Positions 15,618 to 23,980 of a DNA stretch of 32,612 bases are shown piece after piece. The translations under genes were made by a program, and so were the position numbers. This stretch comes from Nitrospirota bacterium (GTDB lineage: Bacteria; Nitrospirota; Leptospirillia; Leptospirillales; Leptospirillaceae): positions 1 through 32,612 of the forward strand of contig JAKAWK010000013.1 in NCBI GenBank assembly GCA_021827365.1, in the 5' to 3' direction. Numbering within the stretch: the stretch's first letter is position 1; every line of letters begins with the position of its first letter. Below the pieces are notes generated by a model. That model had not been told where the DNA came from. It was given only the letters and a program-made list of their open reading frames with translations, and searched no databases.

Positions 15618-16549
15618 CGCGCCGAAGAACATCTTCCGGTTTCAGGCATGGGTGGATCGTTGACTCCTTCAGAAAACGCGCGCTTCCCGCTCCAAAGCTT
15701 GCCCAGATCGAGGAGTGGATCACCCGGTCTCCCTCCGACGGTGCCCTCCTCGAGAAGGTTTTCGCAGAGCTCAAGACCCGTTCCGTTGAGCTAGCCCTCA
15801 CCTCTTTGGGCCTTGACCCCGAGCGCTTGTCCCGGGATCAGCTCATGGCCATCGTGGTTTCTGTGTCAGGGGCCATTGTTGACCTTCCCGCCGCCCAGAC
15901 GGTCGATATGATAAGGCCGGTCCTTTCCGATCTTCTTTTTGAGGAAGTCGGAAGAGAGACGGATCCGGTGGTCCGTTTGACCCTTTTGACAAGGGATCCC
16001 TGGCGGCTCTATGCGCTGCTCCTTTCGGACCTCCCTCCGGAGAAAATCTTATCCCCCTCCGGACAGGACCGGCAGATCGCCCTTGGGGTTGAGCGGATGA
16101 TGGAGGCTCACGGAGTGAGTCTTCCCCGGAAGGAGCTCCTGAAGGACTTCAAGGAGGCTCGGGCTTTTTTGCGGGAGGAAAAGGCCAGGATCCGACAGGA
16201 AGTCTTGAAGGAAAGACGGAAGGAGAAGCATTTCCACGCCTGGGTCCGCTCTCTCTGGAGCGACAGGGAGGTCCGCCGGGAGTTGGGATTGCGTCCCTCA
16301 GAATTCGAGGAGTGGGTGGCGGGCGGACAGATCCCTGTTGTTCTCCGCATTGAATCGATTCGGAACGGAAGAATCCGCGAACGGAGATTGTTCGACCCTG
16401 AGGCTGTCATGAAAATCTCCCCGGGCACCATCGAAAGGTGGCGAAGGGGGCGAAAGACGACGGTCAAGGAAATCAGAAGGACTCCATCCCGAGGCCGATC
16501 CGGGACAAGGAAGGGTCGAGGATCAGACCGACCTCCCGGATCGGACTGA
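15614..16549 (+). CDS. Hypothetical protein with possible C-terminal helix-turn-helix
   Basis: A 311-residue protein I do not recognise. Its ATG overlaps the nagZ stop as ATGA, so the two are translationally coupled. The first half is helical (KLAQIEEWITRSPSDGALLE, then an alanine/leucine-rich segment). Residues about 175-210 are highly charged and probably a coiled coil. After that comes WSDREVRRELGLRPSEFEEWVAGGQIPVV, a short arginine-rich turn, RLFDPEAVMKISPGTIERWRRG. This resembles the layout of MerR/excisionase-type winged helix-turn-helix domains (helix, turn, EEWVAGG, wing, YxPEAV-like strand). The tail is strongly basic. It could bind nucleic acid. The gene ends base-to-base with the convergent amidotransferase gene. 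Function inferred only from composition. Confidence 0.8.
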   Translation: MTRRRTSSGFRHGWIVDSFRKRALPAPKLAQIEEWITRSPSDGALLEKVFAELKTRSVELALTSLGLDPERLSRDQLMAIVVSVSGAIVDLPAAQTVDMIRPVLSDLLFEEVGRETDPVVRLTLLTRDPWRLYALLLSDLPPEKILSPSGQDRQIALGVERMMEAHGVSLPRKELLKDFKEARAFLREEKARIRQEVLKERRKEKHFHAWVRSLWSDREVRRELGLRPSEFEEWVAGGQIPVVLRIESIRNGRIRERRLFDPEAVMKISPGTIERWRRGRKTTVKEIRRTPSRGRSGTRKGRGSDRPPGSD

Positions 16550-17281
16550 TCAGCGGCGGCTGTTCCGGTAATCTCGGCAAGCCTTTAGGAAGTCATCCCT
16601 GAGGATCCGGCTAAACCGGTCCATGGCGGGCATTCTTTCCGGATGCCATTGGACTCCCGAAAAAAAGGGATGATCCGGATCCCGGAATCCTTCGACCAGT
16701 GAATCCCCGGAGACGGCCTCGACCTCCAGCCCCTCGCCCAGCCGTTTGACTCCCTGGTGATGGAAGCTGTTCACCAGGACCTTGGTATTTCGGATTTCCC
16801 CCGCTTTTACAGCAAGTCCTCCCCAATATTGGCCAAGAGTCACCGGATGCTCAGATTCCTGATGGGCCACTCCTTCGGGCCTCATTGTGGCAAGATCCTG
16901 GATAAGCGTCCCTCCACGAAAGACATTCATGGTCTGGAATCCCCCGCAGATCCCAAAGAGAGGCATTCCTTTCCGTTCGGATAGGCCAAGGAGAGAAAAC
17001 TCGAAATTCACCCGCTCCTCAGCCATCCAGTTTCCCGGAAGCCAAGTTTTCTCTTCGTTATAGAAGTGCGGGGGAATGTCGGGGCCGGATCCTGACAGGA
17101 CAACGCCGTCCAGAAAGTTCCAGTCGTCGGGGAAAAAGGGATGGATCGAGGGTAGGAGGATGACTCGTGCGCCTCCGTCCCGGAAATAGGAGACATAGGA
17201 GCTTTTCAGAAAATACCGGGGGTCACGACCGGGTTCCGCCGGAGCGTAATCGGTCGTGATTCCGATGAGCAGGGACTCCAT
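16550..17281 (-). CDS. Class I glutamine-amidotransferase-like hydrolase (peptidase C26 / PuuD type)
   Basis: A 243-residue protein with the class I amidotransferase triad: the nucleophile elbow GICGGFQTMNV (cysteine near residue 111), and GVQWHPE near residue 215 with the histidine and glutamate. GVVLSGSGPDIPPHFY and VNSFHHQGV are typical of the gamma-glutamyl hydrolase branch that includes gamma-glutamyl-GABA hydrolase PuuD. The natural substrate here is unknown; no polyamine genes are nearby. It begins 14 bp after the helicase stop and is probably in the same transcript. Its stop touches the stop of the convergent gene: 16549 and 16550 adjoin within the palindrome TGATCA. Confidence 0.9.
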   Translation of the reverse strand: MESLLIGITTDYAPAEPGRDPRYFLKSSYVSYFRDGGARVILLPSIHPFFPDDWNFLDGVVLSGSGPDIPPHFYNEEKTWLPGNWMAEERVNFEFSLLGLSERKGMPLFGICGGFQTMNVFRGGTLIQDLATMRPEGVAHQESEHPVTLGQYWGGLAVKAGEIRNTKVLVNSFHHQGVKRLGEGLEVEAVSGDSLVEGFRDPDHPFFSGVQWHPERMPAMDRFSRILRDDFLKACRDYRNSRR

Positions 17282-17295
17282 GGGGAAAGAGGTCC

Positions 17296-18684
17296 CTAGG
17301 CGTCCTGGTTCGATGCTGGTCGTGAGCTTTGGCGGAAGGGCCGGGCTCCGGTGGAAGCGTACGGCCTTCGGGGACCGGAAGAGGGTCGGTCCTTTCTCCA
17401 GTCCGGGCGGCCCTCAGCCTGGGATTCCGAACGGGTTTGCGACCGGACTCCCGGGCGGGAATTCCCTCCCCGGTCATCGGTTCTAAACGGCCGGTCAGAA
17501 CGTTGTCCTGTCCGGGGCCCCGGGCTCCTAAACGGCCGATTTGTCGAAGAGGAGGGAGGTGGAGAGAGAGGAGAGACAGGGACCGAGGAGCCGAGAAGCC
17601 GCTCTATATCCCGAAGTAGCGGTCTGTCTGCGGGATGGCAAAAGGAGACGGCCCGGCCCGATCGGCCTGCCCGGCCGGTTCGTCCTATCCGGTGGACATA
17701 ATCTTCTGGAGATTGGGGAAGGTCATAGTTGACTACGCAGGTGACAGTGTCGATGTCGAGCCCTCTGGCGGCAACATCCGTGGCCACAAGGATCCGCGTC
17801 TGGCCAGCCCGGAAACGGGAGAGGACCCGATTTCTCTGGGACTGGCTTTTGTCCCCATGAAGGGAATCGCTCGGAAAACCCTCCCTGAGCAAGGATTCCG
17901 ACAGTTCTTCAGCCCCCCGCTTAGTCCGGGTGAAGATCAGGGTCTGTCCTTCGGTGGTCTGGGGTTCGGTGAGGATGGTTTTGAGAAGCCCCCATTTCTG
18001 TGACCCGTGGCCGATGGCGACAACCTCCTGGTCGATTGAGACCGGAGGAGCCCCGGATGACTCAAGACGGATGAGGACGGGGTCTTTCTGGTAGGTTTTG
18101 GTCAGGTTCTGGATGCGCGCAGGCAAGGTGGCGGTGAAAAGAAGGGTTTGCCTATCTGCGGGCAGAGCCTTGAGAATGGTTTCGACATCGGGAAGGAAGC
18201 CCATGTCCAGCATGCGATCGGCCTCGTCGAGGACGATGGTGTGGACATGGGAGAGGGTGATCGTGCCCCGTTGCATATGGTCGATCAGACGTCCGGGGGT
18301 CGCAATGGCCAGATCCCAGGGGCGCCTCAGGTTGTCGATCTGGCGGCGCATGTCCGTTCCGCCGACGAGAAGAACAGTCCGGCTCCGGAGGTACTTCCCG
18401 TATTCCCGGGCCGAGCGTTCGATCTGTCCGGCCAGCTCGCGGGTGGGACTCAGGACGAGAATCTGGTGGCGAACCCGGGTCCCCTGGGCGCGCTTGTTTC
18501 TGTGCAGGGACGGAAGAAGAAATCCGCCCGTTTTTCCTGACCCTGTCTGGGCAACTCCCAGAACGTCACGTCCTTCGATGATCGGGGGAATGGTCTGTCG
18601 CTGGATCGGGGTGGGAGAGTTGTGGTTAAGGTCGGAAAGTGCGCGCAGAAGATCCGGGTTGAGACCAAGGGACTCAAAAGACAT
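17296..18684 (-). CDS. DEAD-box RNA helicase (RhlE-like)
   Basis: A 462-residue protein with all helicase motifs in order: Q motif (SPTPIQRQTIP), I (AQTGSGKT), Ia (PTRELA), Ib (TPGR), II (DEAD), III (FTATLP), IV (LIFTRTK), V (ATDVAARGLD) and VI (HRIGRTGRAG). The core ends near residue 370. The last 90 or so residues are a disordered tail rich in R, S, P and G, like the RNA-binding tails of RhlE/DeaD-type helicases. It should unwind short RNA duplexes using ATP during ribosome assembly or RNA decay. AGGAGC precedes the ATG at 18684. A good promoter lies about 300 nt upstream, so the mRNA has a long leader. The tail makes assignment to RhlE rather than another DEAD-box type tentative. Confidence 0.95.
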   Translation of the reverse strand: MSFESLGLNPDLLRALSDLNHNSPTPIQRQTIPPIIEGRDVLGVAQTGSGKTGGFLLPSLHRNKRAQGTRVRHQILVLSPTRELAGQIERSAREYGKYLRSRTVLLVGGTDMRRQIDNLRRPWDLAIATPGRLIDHMQRGTITLSHVHTIVLDEADRMLDMGFLPDVETILKALPADRQTLLFTATLPARIQNLTKTYQKDPVLIRLESSGAPPVSIDQEVVAIGHGSQKWGLLKTILTEPQTTEGQTLIFTRTKRGAEELSESLLREGFPSDSLHGDKSQSQRNRVLSRFRAGQTRILVATDVAARGLDIDTVTCVVNYDLPQSPEDYVHRIGRTGRAGRSGRAVSFCHPADRPLLRDIERLLGSSVPVSPLSPPPSSSTNRPFRSPGPRTGQRSDRPFRTDDRGGNSRPGVRSQTRSESQAEGRPDWRKDRPSSGPRRPYASTGARPFRQSSRPASNQDA

Positions 18685-18992
18685 TGTTGCTCCTAGCTGA
18701 TAGGCCTAACATGATTGGTGGCGGCGGGAATCGACACGGGGAAGTTGAAGGTCTTCAAAAGACCCTGTGGCACCGCGGCGCGTCCGTTCCGCAAAGGAGA
18801 TGCGGGGGTCGGAGATCGGACGCCGAAGAGACCTGTTCTTTTCAACAGAGTGCCGGGAGGGTGGACAGAGACTTGAACAAGCGGTCGGACGAAAGTCCAT
18901 CTGGCAGGGTCAATTCCTTGGGGTCCGGCGAATTCGGCGCATACTTGCGACGCGATACACAATCCATGATGCCCGACGTATATCGAATATTG
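18685..18992 (-). other. Long 5' leader of the helicase mRNA
   Basis: About 300 nt between the promoter at 18993-19021 and the helicase ATG with no convincing gene on either strand. It contains short hairpins, for example GGTCTT/AAGACC at 18750-18764. DEAD-box helicase genes of other bacteria often carry long, structured, temperature-sensing or autoregulatory leaders; whether this one does is inference. Confidence 0.5.
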
Positions 18993-19021
18993 ATTATCAG
19001 CTTCCAGATTCGGAAAGTCAA
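18993..19021 (-). promoter_or_regulatory. Sigma-70-type promoter of the helicase gene
   Basis: On the minus strand TTGACT (19021-19016), a 17-base spacer and GATAAT (18998-18993). Each hexamer differs from consensus by one base. It points toward the helicase and lies well upstream of its start. Confidence 0.65.
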
Positions 19022-19129
19022 GAGGTGGTCAGTGTTTCGAAGGTCTATAGCGAAAAAAACCTTCTCTGGCAAAAGGTTGGTGGAAAATCTCTGGAATAAA
19101 ACGACAGGAAATTGAAGAAACCGCCTGCG

Positions 19130-19171
19130 CACCCTCCTGGCAGGGTGAGGAAAGGGGCCGGAATCGGCCCC
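19130..19171 (-). terminator. Tandem hairpins after the Spy-like gene, probable terminator
   Basis: GGGGCCG/CGGCCCC (19154-19171) around a four-base loop lies 7 bp after the Spy-like stop and is followed on the minus strand by TTTCC. A second perfect hairpin CACCCT/AGGGTG (19130-19147) comes right after it. The T-run is short, so termination may be partial. Confidence 0.6.
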
Positions 19172-19178
19172 CCTTTGG

Positions 19179-19673
19179 CTATTTGAGAGTTGACAGTTTG
19201 GCCAGCTGGGCTTTTGTAAGAACTTTTGCCGCACTCAGATGTCCGGCCAGATGGTCGGCCGTCGCCTGGGCCATGAGCCAGGCGATTGCGTGGAGATCCT
19301 TGTGAATTTTGGAGGCTGAGGGTTGGGCCGTTCCTGCCATCTTCAGATAGGCTGCCCGAAGGGCTTCGATCTTTTTCATCTGGGCGAGGGAGCGGTCGAT
19401 CATCCTTCGGCGGATCATCTTGAGCCGTTTAACCTGTTTGTCCGTCAGATTGAGATCCTTGGCGTGGGAAAACATGAAGGTGACGCCTGGATGATTCTTG
19501 AAGACCTGGGGGAGAAGAAAGTCGGTTCCGGCTTTCTTTCGGAATTCGTCAAATTTTTTGGCCGTCTGGGGCCCGGTCAGGGGAGGGAGGTTGTCGGCCC
19601 GGGAGAGGGCGGGAAGGGAGAGAAAAAGGACAATGGCCATCAGGGAGAGGGCCAGGGAGGTTTTCTTGGTCAT
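19179..19673 (-). CDS. Spy/CpxP-like periplasmic protein
   Basis: A 164-residue protein with a clear signal peptide (SLALSLMAIVLFLSLPALSRA, cut near residue 26). The mature part is almost entirely helical and has two LTxxQ-type motifs: LNLTDKQVKRLKMIRRRMID near residue 75, and VLTKAQLAKLSTLK at the end. This spacing (a helix opening with LTxxQ, a second pair of helices, and a closing LTxxQ) is that of the Spy/CpxP/CnrR group, periplasmic chaperones or metal sensors. No metal-binding cluster stands out beyond a few histidines (KIHKDLHAIAW, DHLAGH). AGGAG precedes the ATG. It follows the cytochrome c gene on the same strand, separated by a terminator. Confidence 0.82.
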   Translation of the reverse strand: MTKKTSLALSLMAIVLFLSLPALSRADNLPPLTGPQTAKKFDEFRKKAGTDFLLPQVFKNHPGVTFMFSHAKDLNLTDKQVKRLKMIRRRMIDRSLAQMKKIEALRAAYLKMAGTAQPSASKIHKDLHAIAWLMAQATADHLAGHLSAAKVLTKAQLAKLSTLK

Positions 19674-19707
19674 TGAGGCTCCTTTTTGAATCGGGTTTCA
19701 ATCTATG

Positions 19708-19739
19708 AAAAAGCCAGAGCCCGAAAGCCCTGGCTTTTT
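19708..19739 (-). terminator. Rho-independent terminator after the cytochrome c gene
   Basis: AAAAAGCCAG and CTGGCTTTTT pair perfectly around a 12-base loop. On the minus strand it lies 31 bp after the cytochrome stop and ends in a T-run. Its symmetry lets it work both ways. The Spy-like gene just beyond must rely on read-through or a promoter within about 35 bp. Confidence 0.85.
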
Positions 19740-19770
19740 GTGAGACGTTCCTTCATTGAAAGCCGGAGTG

Positions 19771-20100
19771 TTACTTTATTGCCAGAACCCAGTCCGCGAC
19801 TTCCTTGGCCTGGTCCATGGACATTCCGGGGTGGGGCGGCATGATGATTCCTCCGGTGATCTTGTCCCAATGGCCATTTCCCCCAGAGATGATCTTCTTG
19901 GCCAGCATTTCTTCGGCCCCTTTCTGTCCACGATAGCGGTCCGCCACCATTTTGAAGGAGGGTCCGACCATTTTCTGGTCCACAGAATGACAGGCAAAAC
20001 AGCCCTGTTCATTGATCAGGGACTTCACGTCCGTAGCCCAGGCGGGAGAGGAAAGTGCGAGAAGAGTAACCACCGCAAGCGAGATCTTGAGGCTTTTCAT
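19771..20100 (-). CDS. Monohaem class I cytochrome c (c551-type), periplasmic
   Basis: A 109-residue precursor: signal peptide (SLKISLAVVTLLALSSPAWA, cut near residue 23) and a mature domain of about 86 residues. The haem-attachment site is CFACH, followed by the family segment MVGPSFKMVADRY, then ISGGNGHWDKITGGIIMPPHPGMS, where the methionine before PP is the likely sixth iron ligand, and a C-terminal helix AKEVADWVLAIK. This is the small c551/c552 plan. It carries electrons in the periplasm; in iron-oxidising acidophiles such proteins link the iron oxidase chain to terminal oxidases, but that partner is not visible here. AGGAG precedes the ATG, and a promoter lies about 80 bp upstream. Confidence 0.95.
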   Translation of the reverse strand: MKSLKISLAVVTLLALSSPAWATDVKSLINEQGCFACHSVDQKMVGPSFKMVADRYRGQKGAEEMLAKKIISGGNGHWDKITGGIIMPPHPGMSMDQAKEVADWVLAIK

Positions 20101-20181
20101 GAAAAACTCCTCTTTTGAAAAGGTTCTGCGATATTTTTTTCAAGAAAGGCAAGAGATCATTCTCCTTCCAATCCTTGTTCA

Positions 20182-20209
20182 ATTATAGCCCTTCGGGATC
20201 AAAAGGCAA
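20182..20209 (-). promoter_or_regulatory. Candidate promoter of the cytochrome c gene
   Basis: On the minus strand TTGCCT (20209-20204), a 16-base spacer and a perfect TATAAT (20187-20182). It gives a leader of about 75 nt before the ATG at 20100. Confidence 0.6.
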
Positions 20210-20263
20210 TTTTGGAAAGCCCGTTTAAATAGAGAGTTGTGACATTGATTTGTGATTTTCAGG

Positions 20264-23200
20264 TCAGGTTCGATGGGCTTCCTGAAGGTCCCGGAGAGCC
20301 TCCTTGGCCTGAACAACCCTCTGATTGGCGGCCTTTCTGAACCAAACGACGGCCTGGCCGTGATCCTTCGGAACGCCCCGTCCATTTCTGTAAAGGACTC
20401 CAAGAATGTACTGGGCCTGGGGATGGCCCGTTTCGGCCGCCATTGTAAGCCAAAGGGCCGCTTCCGTGGGGTCCTGGGGAATGCCCTGACCCTCGAGAGC
20501 CATCATTCCAAGGTTGTACTGGGCCTCGGAGTCATCCTGCTCCGCGGCCTTGCGGAACCAGAGAGCCGCTTCCCGGGGATCAGGTCCTGCTCCCCGTCCG
20601 GTTCGGAGCATTGTTCCCAAACGGCATTGGGCCTCGGCCAGTCCTTGTTCTGCCGACCGCCGGATCCAGGTGGTTCCCTCCGCCTCGTTCCGTGGTGTGC
20701 CTCTCCCTTCCAGGTAAAGCATCCCCAGTCTGAGCTGAGCTTCGGAGGAACCGGAAACTGCAGCCTTCTCTGTCCACAGGAATCCTTCTTCGACCAAAGC
20801 TTCTCCGAAATGCCCGTCCGTCAGAAGGGATCCCAGATGAGTCTGGGCCTCGACAAGACCCTTTTCGGCGGCCATTCGGAAAAGCCCGATGGCTGAAGGG
20901 GGGTCAGGATCGGCAAGTTCTCCTTCCTCAAGGATCAGGCCCAGGCGAAAGGCGGCCCCGGGATGTCCTCCGGAAACCGCCGACCGGAGCCAATGGATCC
21001 CGGATTCGGGATCGGAGGGGCGGATGAGGCCCTCGAGCAGGAGGATGGCCAGACGATACTGGGCCTCGGAGTGACCTTGTTCGGCCGCCCTTCTGAACCA
21101 GACAAGGGCGTCCTCACCCGCCGGGGCGAGGGAAGGGTCGGCCTGGTAGAGGATTCCCAGTCTGAACTGGGCCTCCATGACTGCGTTTTCCGCCGCGCGC
21201 CTCATCCATTCATGGCCCCGGGTAAAGTCGGTGGGAATCCCCTCTCCATCAAGACAGATCTGTCCCAGAAGATACTGGGCCTCCGGGATGTCAGCCTCTG
21301 CGGAATGCGAAAGCCAGACGAGCCCTTGCTCCCGTTCCTCCGGGGTCTCGAGAAGAAGACGGGCCAAGAGAAGCTGGGCTTCGGGATCGCCAGATTCTGA
21401 AGCCATCCTGAGCAAGTCCAATCCTTCCCGCCGCTCGTCCGGATTATCTCTTGCCGAGAGCCTTCGTCCCGCCTCGAACTGGGCCCCGACATGACCATCA
21501 CGGGCGGCCAGGAGAAACCATTGCATGGCCTGATCATCCCATCCTTCAGACCGGTTGGCCCAACGGATCATGGCGGCCCGGTACCGGGCCTCGGTCAGAC
21601 CGCTTTCTGCCGCCTTTTCTATCCAGAAAATCCCCTCCTCCCGGAAGGAAGGGTTGTCCTTGTCTTCGAGAAGGATTTTTCCAAGCTCCATCTGGGCCAG
21701 GGCCTGTCCCGCCCCCGCCGCCAAGCGTAGCCAATCGAGAATCTGATTCCGTTCAGCCTGAACCTCTCCTTTCAGGGCCAGTATCGACAGAGTCTCCAGG
21801 GCCTCGGGGACATTGTCTTCGGCGGATTTTCTTATCCATGAAATGCCGCTCTCACGATCTCCGTCTTCGAGAAGAAGACGTCCCAAGGCAAGTTCGGCCC
21901 GGGGGTCTCCCCTGCGTGCGGCGACTTCGAACCATTCCTTTGCCTCTTCCCGGCGATGGCTTTCGAGGTCCCATGTGGCAAGGAGGTATTGGGCTTCCGG
22001 CAGATCTTTCCTGGCAGCGCGTTCGAGGGAGGTCCGGGCCATGTCCGGGTCGCGCGAAAGACCACCCCGTCCTTCCCGGTGGAAAAAAGCCAGTGCAAGA
22101 TGGGCCTCCGGAAGATCCTTCTGGACGGCCTGGGCCAGCCATCGCAGGGCCTCCTCGTCGTCTGCCGGATGGCCTCCCCGGCCTTCGATGGAATAGAGGG
22201 CCATCTGAAGCATGGCCTGTGGAACGCCCCCTTCGGCTGCCTTCCGGTACCAGTATGAGAGTTCTTCGTCGATACCAGGCGGGTTATCCGGGTTTTTCTC
22301 AAGGAGTCTGGCAAGACGGAACTGGGCCATGGGGAGGTTGGCCAGGGCGGCCTTCCGAAAAAAGATGACGGCCGCCTGGAGGTCGGGATCCAAGGTCTCC
22401 CGGCCTTCCTCGAGGCGAATTCCCCATTCCAGCCAGGCCTCGGGGAGATCCTTTTCCGCGGCGCGCCGAATATAGTCGCAGGCCTCCCCTTCGTTTTTCT
22501 CCACTCCTCCCCGTCCGGTTTCAAGGAAGAGGCCCAAACGCAACATGGCTCCCGGAACACCCTGGCCGGCCGCTATCCGGTAAAATTCGGAAGCCCGGAC
22601 ATCATCTGGAGTTCCCCCTAAGCCCTCTTCTGCGATGAGGCCAAGGTGGAAGGCGGCTTCCGGATGGCCTTGAGCCGCTGAAGCCTGGAACAGACGGGTG
22701 GCCTCTCCAGGATCTGAAGGAATGTCCTTCCCCTGGAGATAGAGGAGTCCAAGGCGGTACTGGGCTTCGGGATCGCCTGCCTCCGCCGCCCTTGAAAACC
22801 ATTTGACGGCTTCGGAAATGTTCCGGGGGACATGGAGTCCCTCCTGGTAGATCTCCCCCAGGGTGGCCAGAGTTTCGGTCAGGCCCTGGTCCCCCGCCCG
22901 TTCGAACCACGGGATGGCCTTCGCGGGCTCGCTTTGGCCGCTCAGAATTCCCTTCTGATAAAAAAGTCCCAGCTGGTATTCTGCTTCAGCCAGCCCCTGA
23001 GAGGCGGCCTTGGTGAACCAGTAGAAGGCGAGGGAACTGCTCTGGGGCAGAATTCTTCCTTCGAGATGGAGAGTCCCCAGAACATATTGGGCCTCGGAGT
23101 CGCCGGAGAGTGCGGCCTTGCGGATCCACTCGATCCCCTGCTCCTCCTGGCGGGGGATTCCCTTCCCCTCCAGGAGAAGGGCCCCCAGGAGTGCCTGGGC

Positions 23201-23980
23201 CCGGGTGTGGTTCTTTTCGGCCGCTCCCTGGAACCAGAGGGCGGCCTGTGCGACATTTTGTTCGACGACCCTCCCTTCGTAATACAGAAGGCCGATATTG
23301 AATTGGGCCTCAGGATCCTCCGACTCTGCCGCTCTCATCAGCCAGTCGCGTCCTTCTTCGGGCTGGGAGAAGGGTTGTCCCTCCTCCATGAGAAGAAGTC
23401 CCAGATAGTATTGGGCCCGGCTGTCCCCCTTTTCCGCCGCCTTGCGGAACCAGAGAACCGCCCTTTCGGAATCCTTGGGAAGGCTCCGTCCATGGAGGCA
23501 GGCCAGCCCCAGATTGAACTGTGCAGCGATATCCCCCGCATGGGCGGCCTCCTCGATCCACTCGACAGGATCGATGTCATCCTCAGGGAGGACCTTGGCT
23601 TCCAGATAGAGGGTCCCATAGAGGCTCTTGGCCTCGGTCATGCCCTGGCGGGCTGCCTGCTTGATGTAGGAGGCCCCCCTCGAAAGGGACTGCGGAATCC
23701 CCCGTCCTTCAAAAAGCATGAGTCCCAGGTTGTATTGGGCGGCTGCAAGCCCCTGTTCGGCCGCCCGTTCGAACCAGATGGCGGCTTGGGCAAGATCCTG
23801 GGGAACCCCTTTCCCCTTGAGATGCAGGAGTCCCAGGTTGTATTGGGCCCGCGCATTCCCCTGATCGGCGGCCTTCCTTATAAGCTGTGCTGCAGGAACC
23901 GGATCGAGCCCCTTCAGAGTGGGAGCCGTTCCGGATTCGTAGGCTTTCAGATTGAAAAGAAGGCCGATTTTTTGCCACAT
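20264..23980 (-). CDS. Giant Sel1-repeat protein (about 34 repeats)
   Basis: A 1238-residue protein made almost entirely of Sel1-like repeats. Each unit is 32-38 residues with the core A..W...AAE.G...AQY.LG..Y..G.G.P.D; I count about 34 from residue 20 to the end, the last cut short. The repeats have diverged: many keep EAQYxLG, while a middle block (about repeats 13-24) is looser. No signal peptide or membrane helix is visible at the N-terminus (MWQKIGLLFNLKAYESG), so as read it is cytoplasmic. Sel1 solenoids hold protein complexes together and occur in exopolysaccharide machines (AlgK) and bacterial signalling. The gene lies 516 bp after bcsQ on the same strand. A scaffold role in cellulose synthesis is plausible but unproven. 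The ATG at 23980 has a weak ribosome site. Confidence 0.93.
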   Translation of the reverse strand: MWQKIGLLFNLKAYESGTAPTLKGLDPVPAAQLIRKAADQGNARAQYNLGLLHLKGKGVPQDLAQAAIWFERAAEQGLAAAQYNLGLMLFEGRGIPQSLSRGASYIKQAARQGMTEAKSLYGTLYLEAKVLPEDDIDPVEWIEEAAHAGDIAAQFNLGLACLHGRSLPKDSERAVLWFRKAAEKGDSRAQYYLGLLLMEEGQPFSQPEEGRDWLMRAAESEDPEAQFNIGLLYYEGRVVEQNVAQAALWFQGAAEKNHTRAQALLGALLLEGKGIPRQEEQGIEWIRKAALSGDSEAQYVLGTLHLEGRILPQSSSLAFYWFTKAASQGLAEAEYQLGLFYQKGILSGQSEPAKAIPWFERAGDQGLTETLATLGEIYQEGLHVPRNISEAVKWFSRAAEAGDPEAQYRLGLLYLQGKDIPSDPGEATRLFQASAAQGHPEAAFHLGLIAEEGLGGTPDDVRASEFYRIAAGQGVPGAMLRLGLFLETGRGGVEKNEGEACDYIRRAAEKDLPEAWLEWGIRLEEGRETLDPDLQAAVIFFRKAALANLPMAQFRLARLLEKNPDNPPGIDEELSYWYRKAAEGGVPQAMLQMALYSIEGRGGHPADDEEALRWLAQAVQKDLPEAHLALAFFHREGRGGLSRDPDMARTSLERAARKDLPEAQYLLATWDLESHRREEAKEWFEVAARRGDPRAELALGRLLLEDGDRESGISWIRKSAEDNVPEALETLSILALKGEVQAERNQILDWLRLAAGAGQALAQMELGKILLEDKDNPSFREEGIFWIEKAAESGLTEARYRAAMIRWANRSEGWDDQAMQWFLLAARDGHVGAQFEAGRRLSARDNPDERREGLDLLRMASESGDPEAQLLLARLLLETPEEREQGLVWLSHSAEADIPEAQYLLGQICLDGEGIPTDFTRGHEWMRRAAENAVMEAQFRLGILYQADPSLAPAGEDALVWFRRAAEQGHSEAQYRLAILLLEGLIRPSDPESGIHWLRSAVSGGHPGAAFRLGLILEEGELADPDPPSAIGLFRMAAEKGLVEAQTHLGSLLTDGHFGEALVEEGFLWTEKAAVSGSSEAQLRLGMLYLEGRGTPRNEAEGTTWIRRSAEQGLAEAQCRLGTMLRTGRGAGPDPREAALWFRKAAEQDDSEAQYNLGMMALEGQGIPQDPTEAALWLTMAAETGHPQAQYILGVLYRNGRGVPKDHGQAVVWFRKAANQRVVQAKEALRDLQEAHRT

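Noticed and set aside
18684-19115. 143-codon plus-strand frame in the helicase leader
   Set aside because: It has random-looking composition and no ribosome site, and overlaps a well-formed promoter on the other strand.
20264-23980. DNA tandem repeats in the Sel1 gene
   Set aside because: The repetition is at the protein level; the nucleotide units are too diverged to count as a DNA repeat array.
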